Of a stretch of DNA of 6,310 nucleotides, positions 6,113 to 6,310 are shown piece after piece (the first letter of the stretch is position 1; each line of letters opens with the position of its first letter). This DNA comes from Thermoleophilaceae bacterium. GTDB lineage: Bacteria > Actinomycetota > Thermoleophilia > Solirubrobacterales > Thermoleophilaceae. Location: positions 1-6,310 of the forward strand of contig JACCZR010000264.1 in NCBI GenBank assembly GCA_013695855.1, written 5' to 3'. The notes under the pieces are model-generated. The model was not told the DNA's origin, did no database searches, and was given only the letters and a program-made list of their open reading frames with translations. Position numbers and translations under genes: made by a program.

Positions 6113-6310
6113 ATGCGCTCGGCGCCCCTCCTGCGCGTGGCCGCCCTGGTCCTCACCGCCGCGCTCGCCCTTCACGAGCTGCGCTACGCGGTCGCCGGCG
6201 GGCCCGCGGGGGACGCTGTCGGGTCAGGCCACGGCTACCTGCCGCTGGTTGGGCTCGCGGCCTCGATCCTCCTCGGCGCGGCCGTGGCGATGCTCGCGCG
6301 GGCGCTGGCC
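6113..6310 (+). CDS. Small membrane protein of unknown function (N-terminal part, cut by the window edge)
   Basis: The open frame runs to the right edge without a stop; 66 codons are visible. The protein starts with a short Arg-containing N-terminus and a hydrophobic segment at about 6-20. A polar extracytoplasmic-looking loop follows, with HELRY (21-25), a Gly/Ala-rich stretch and GHGYL (39-43). A second hydrophobic segment lies at about 44-62. The His-containing motifs HELRY and GHGYL, at the two membrane boundaries, could be metal- or ligand-binding, but I do not recognise the family with certainty. I chose ATG 6113 because the predicted -10 at 6099-6104 would make it leaderless. An in-frame ATG at 6083 adds ten residues but would lie inside the operator array. 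The operator and promoter suggest phosphate-responsive expression. Confidence 0.7.
   Translation, partial: MRSAPLLRVAALVLTAALALHELRYAVAGGPAGDAVGSGHGYLPLVGLAASILLGAAVAMLARALA

Noticed and set aside
6010..6156. Extension of the phosphatase N-terminus by 49 residues to an ATG at 6156.
   Set aside because: It would run through the divergent promoter and into the start of the right-edge gene. The PHP family begins just before the ELHFH motif, which fits ATG 6009.

Overview
This is a GC-rich bacterial window built around a high-affinity phosphate uptake locus. The minus strand carries the canonical order pstS-pstC-pstA-pstB-phoU, with phoU cut by the left edge. High GC, heavy use of GTG starts, 1-4 base overlaps between genes and the PstS sequence type point to Actinomycetota. 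A Thermoleophilia/Solirubrobacter-like lineage is my best guess, but this is inference from style and gene content, not from a marker gene.

Layout: 1-147 phoU (start only), 147-1070 pstB, 1077-1979 pstA, 1976-2926 pstC and 2945-3895 pstS form one tightly packed minus-strand operon. Upstream of pstS, on the same strand, is a small gene (about 4001-4345) that encodes only an OmpR/PhoB-type winged-helix DNA-binding domain. Divergent from it, on the plus strand, is a full-length PhoB/RegX3-like response regulator (4466-5236). That gene converges on, and overlaps by 4 bases, a minus-strand PHP-type phosphatase of the CpsB/CapC (YwqE) family (5233-6009). At the right edge a plus-strand gene for a small membrane protein of unknown function begins (6113 onward). 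No gene-free stretch exceeds about 125 bases.

The most interesting structure is regulatory. Three intergenic regions (3935-4000, 4378-4432, 6044-6087) contain tandem units repeating every 11 bases, each beginning with CTGT/GTGT or a close variant. This is the architecture of PHO boxes bound by PhoB/PhoP proteins (E. coli core CTGTCAT plus 4 bases). Two of the arrays are followed, at an 11-base gap, by a good -10 hexamer: TACACT before the response regulator and CATACT before the right-edge membrane protein. I infer a local Pho regulon: the response regulator autoregulates, controls the pst operon, and probably controls the membrane protein and perhaps the phosphatase.

The receiverless winged-helix protein has almost the same recognition helix as the response regulator and lies between two of the arrays. 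It could therefore compete with, or substitute for, the response regulator at the same operators. Its translation start is ambiguous: a perfect 10-base Shine-Dalgarno sequence precedes an in-frame CTG rather than an ATG, GTG or TTG. No PhoR-type histidine kinase is present in the window.
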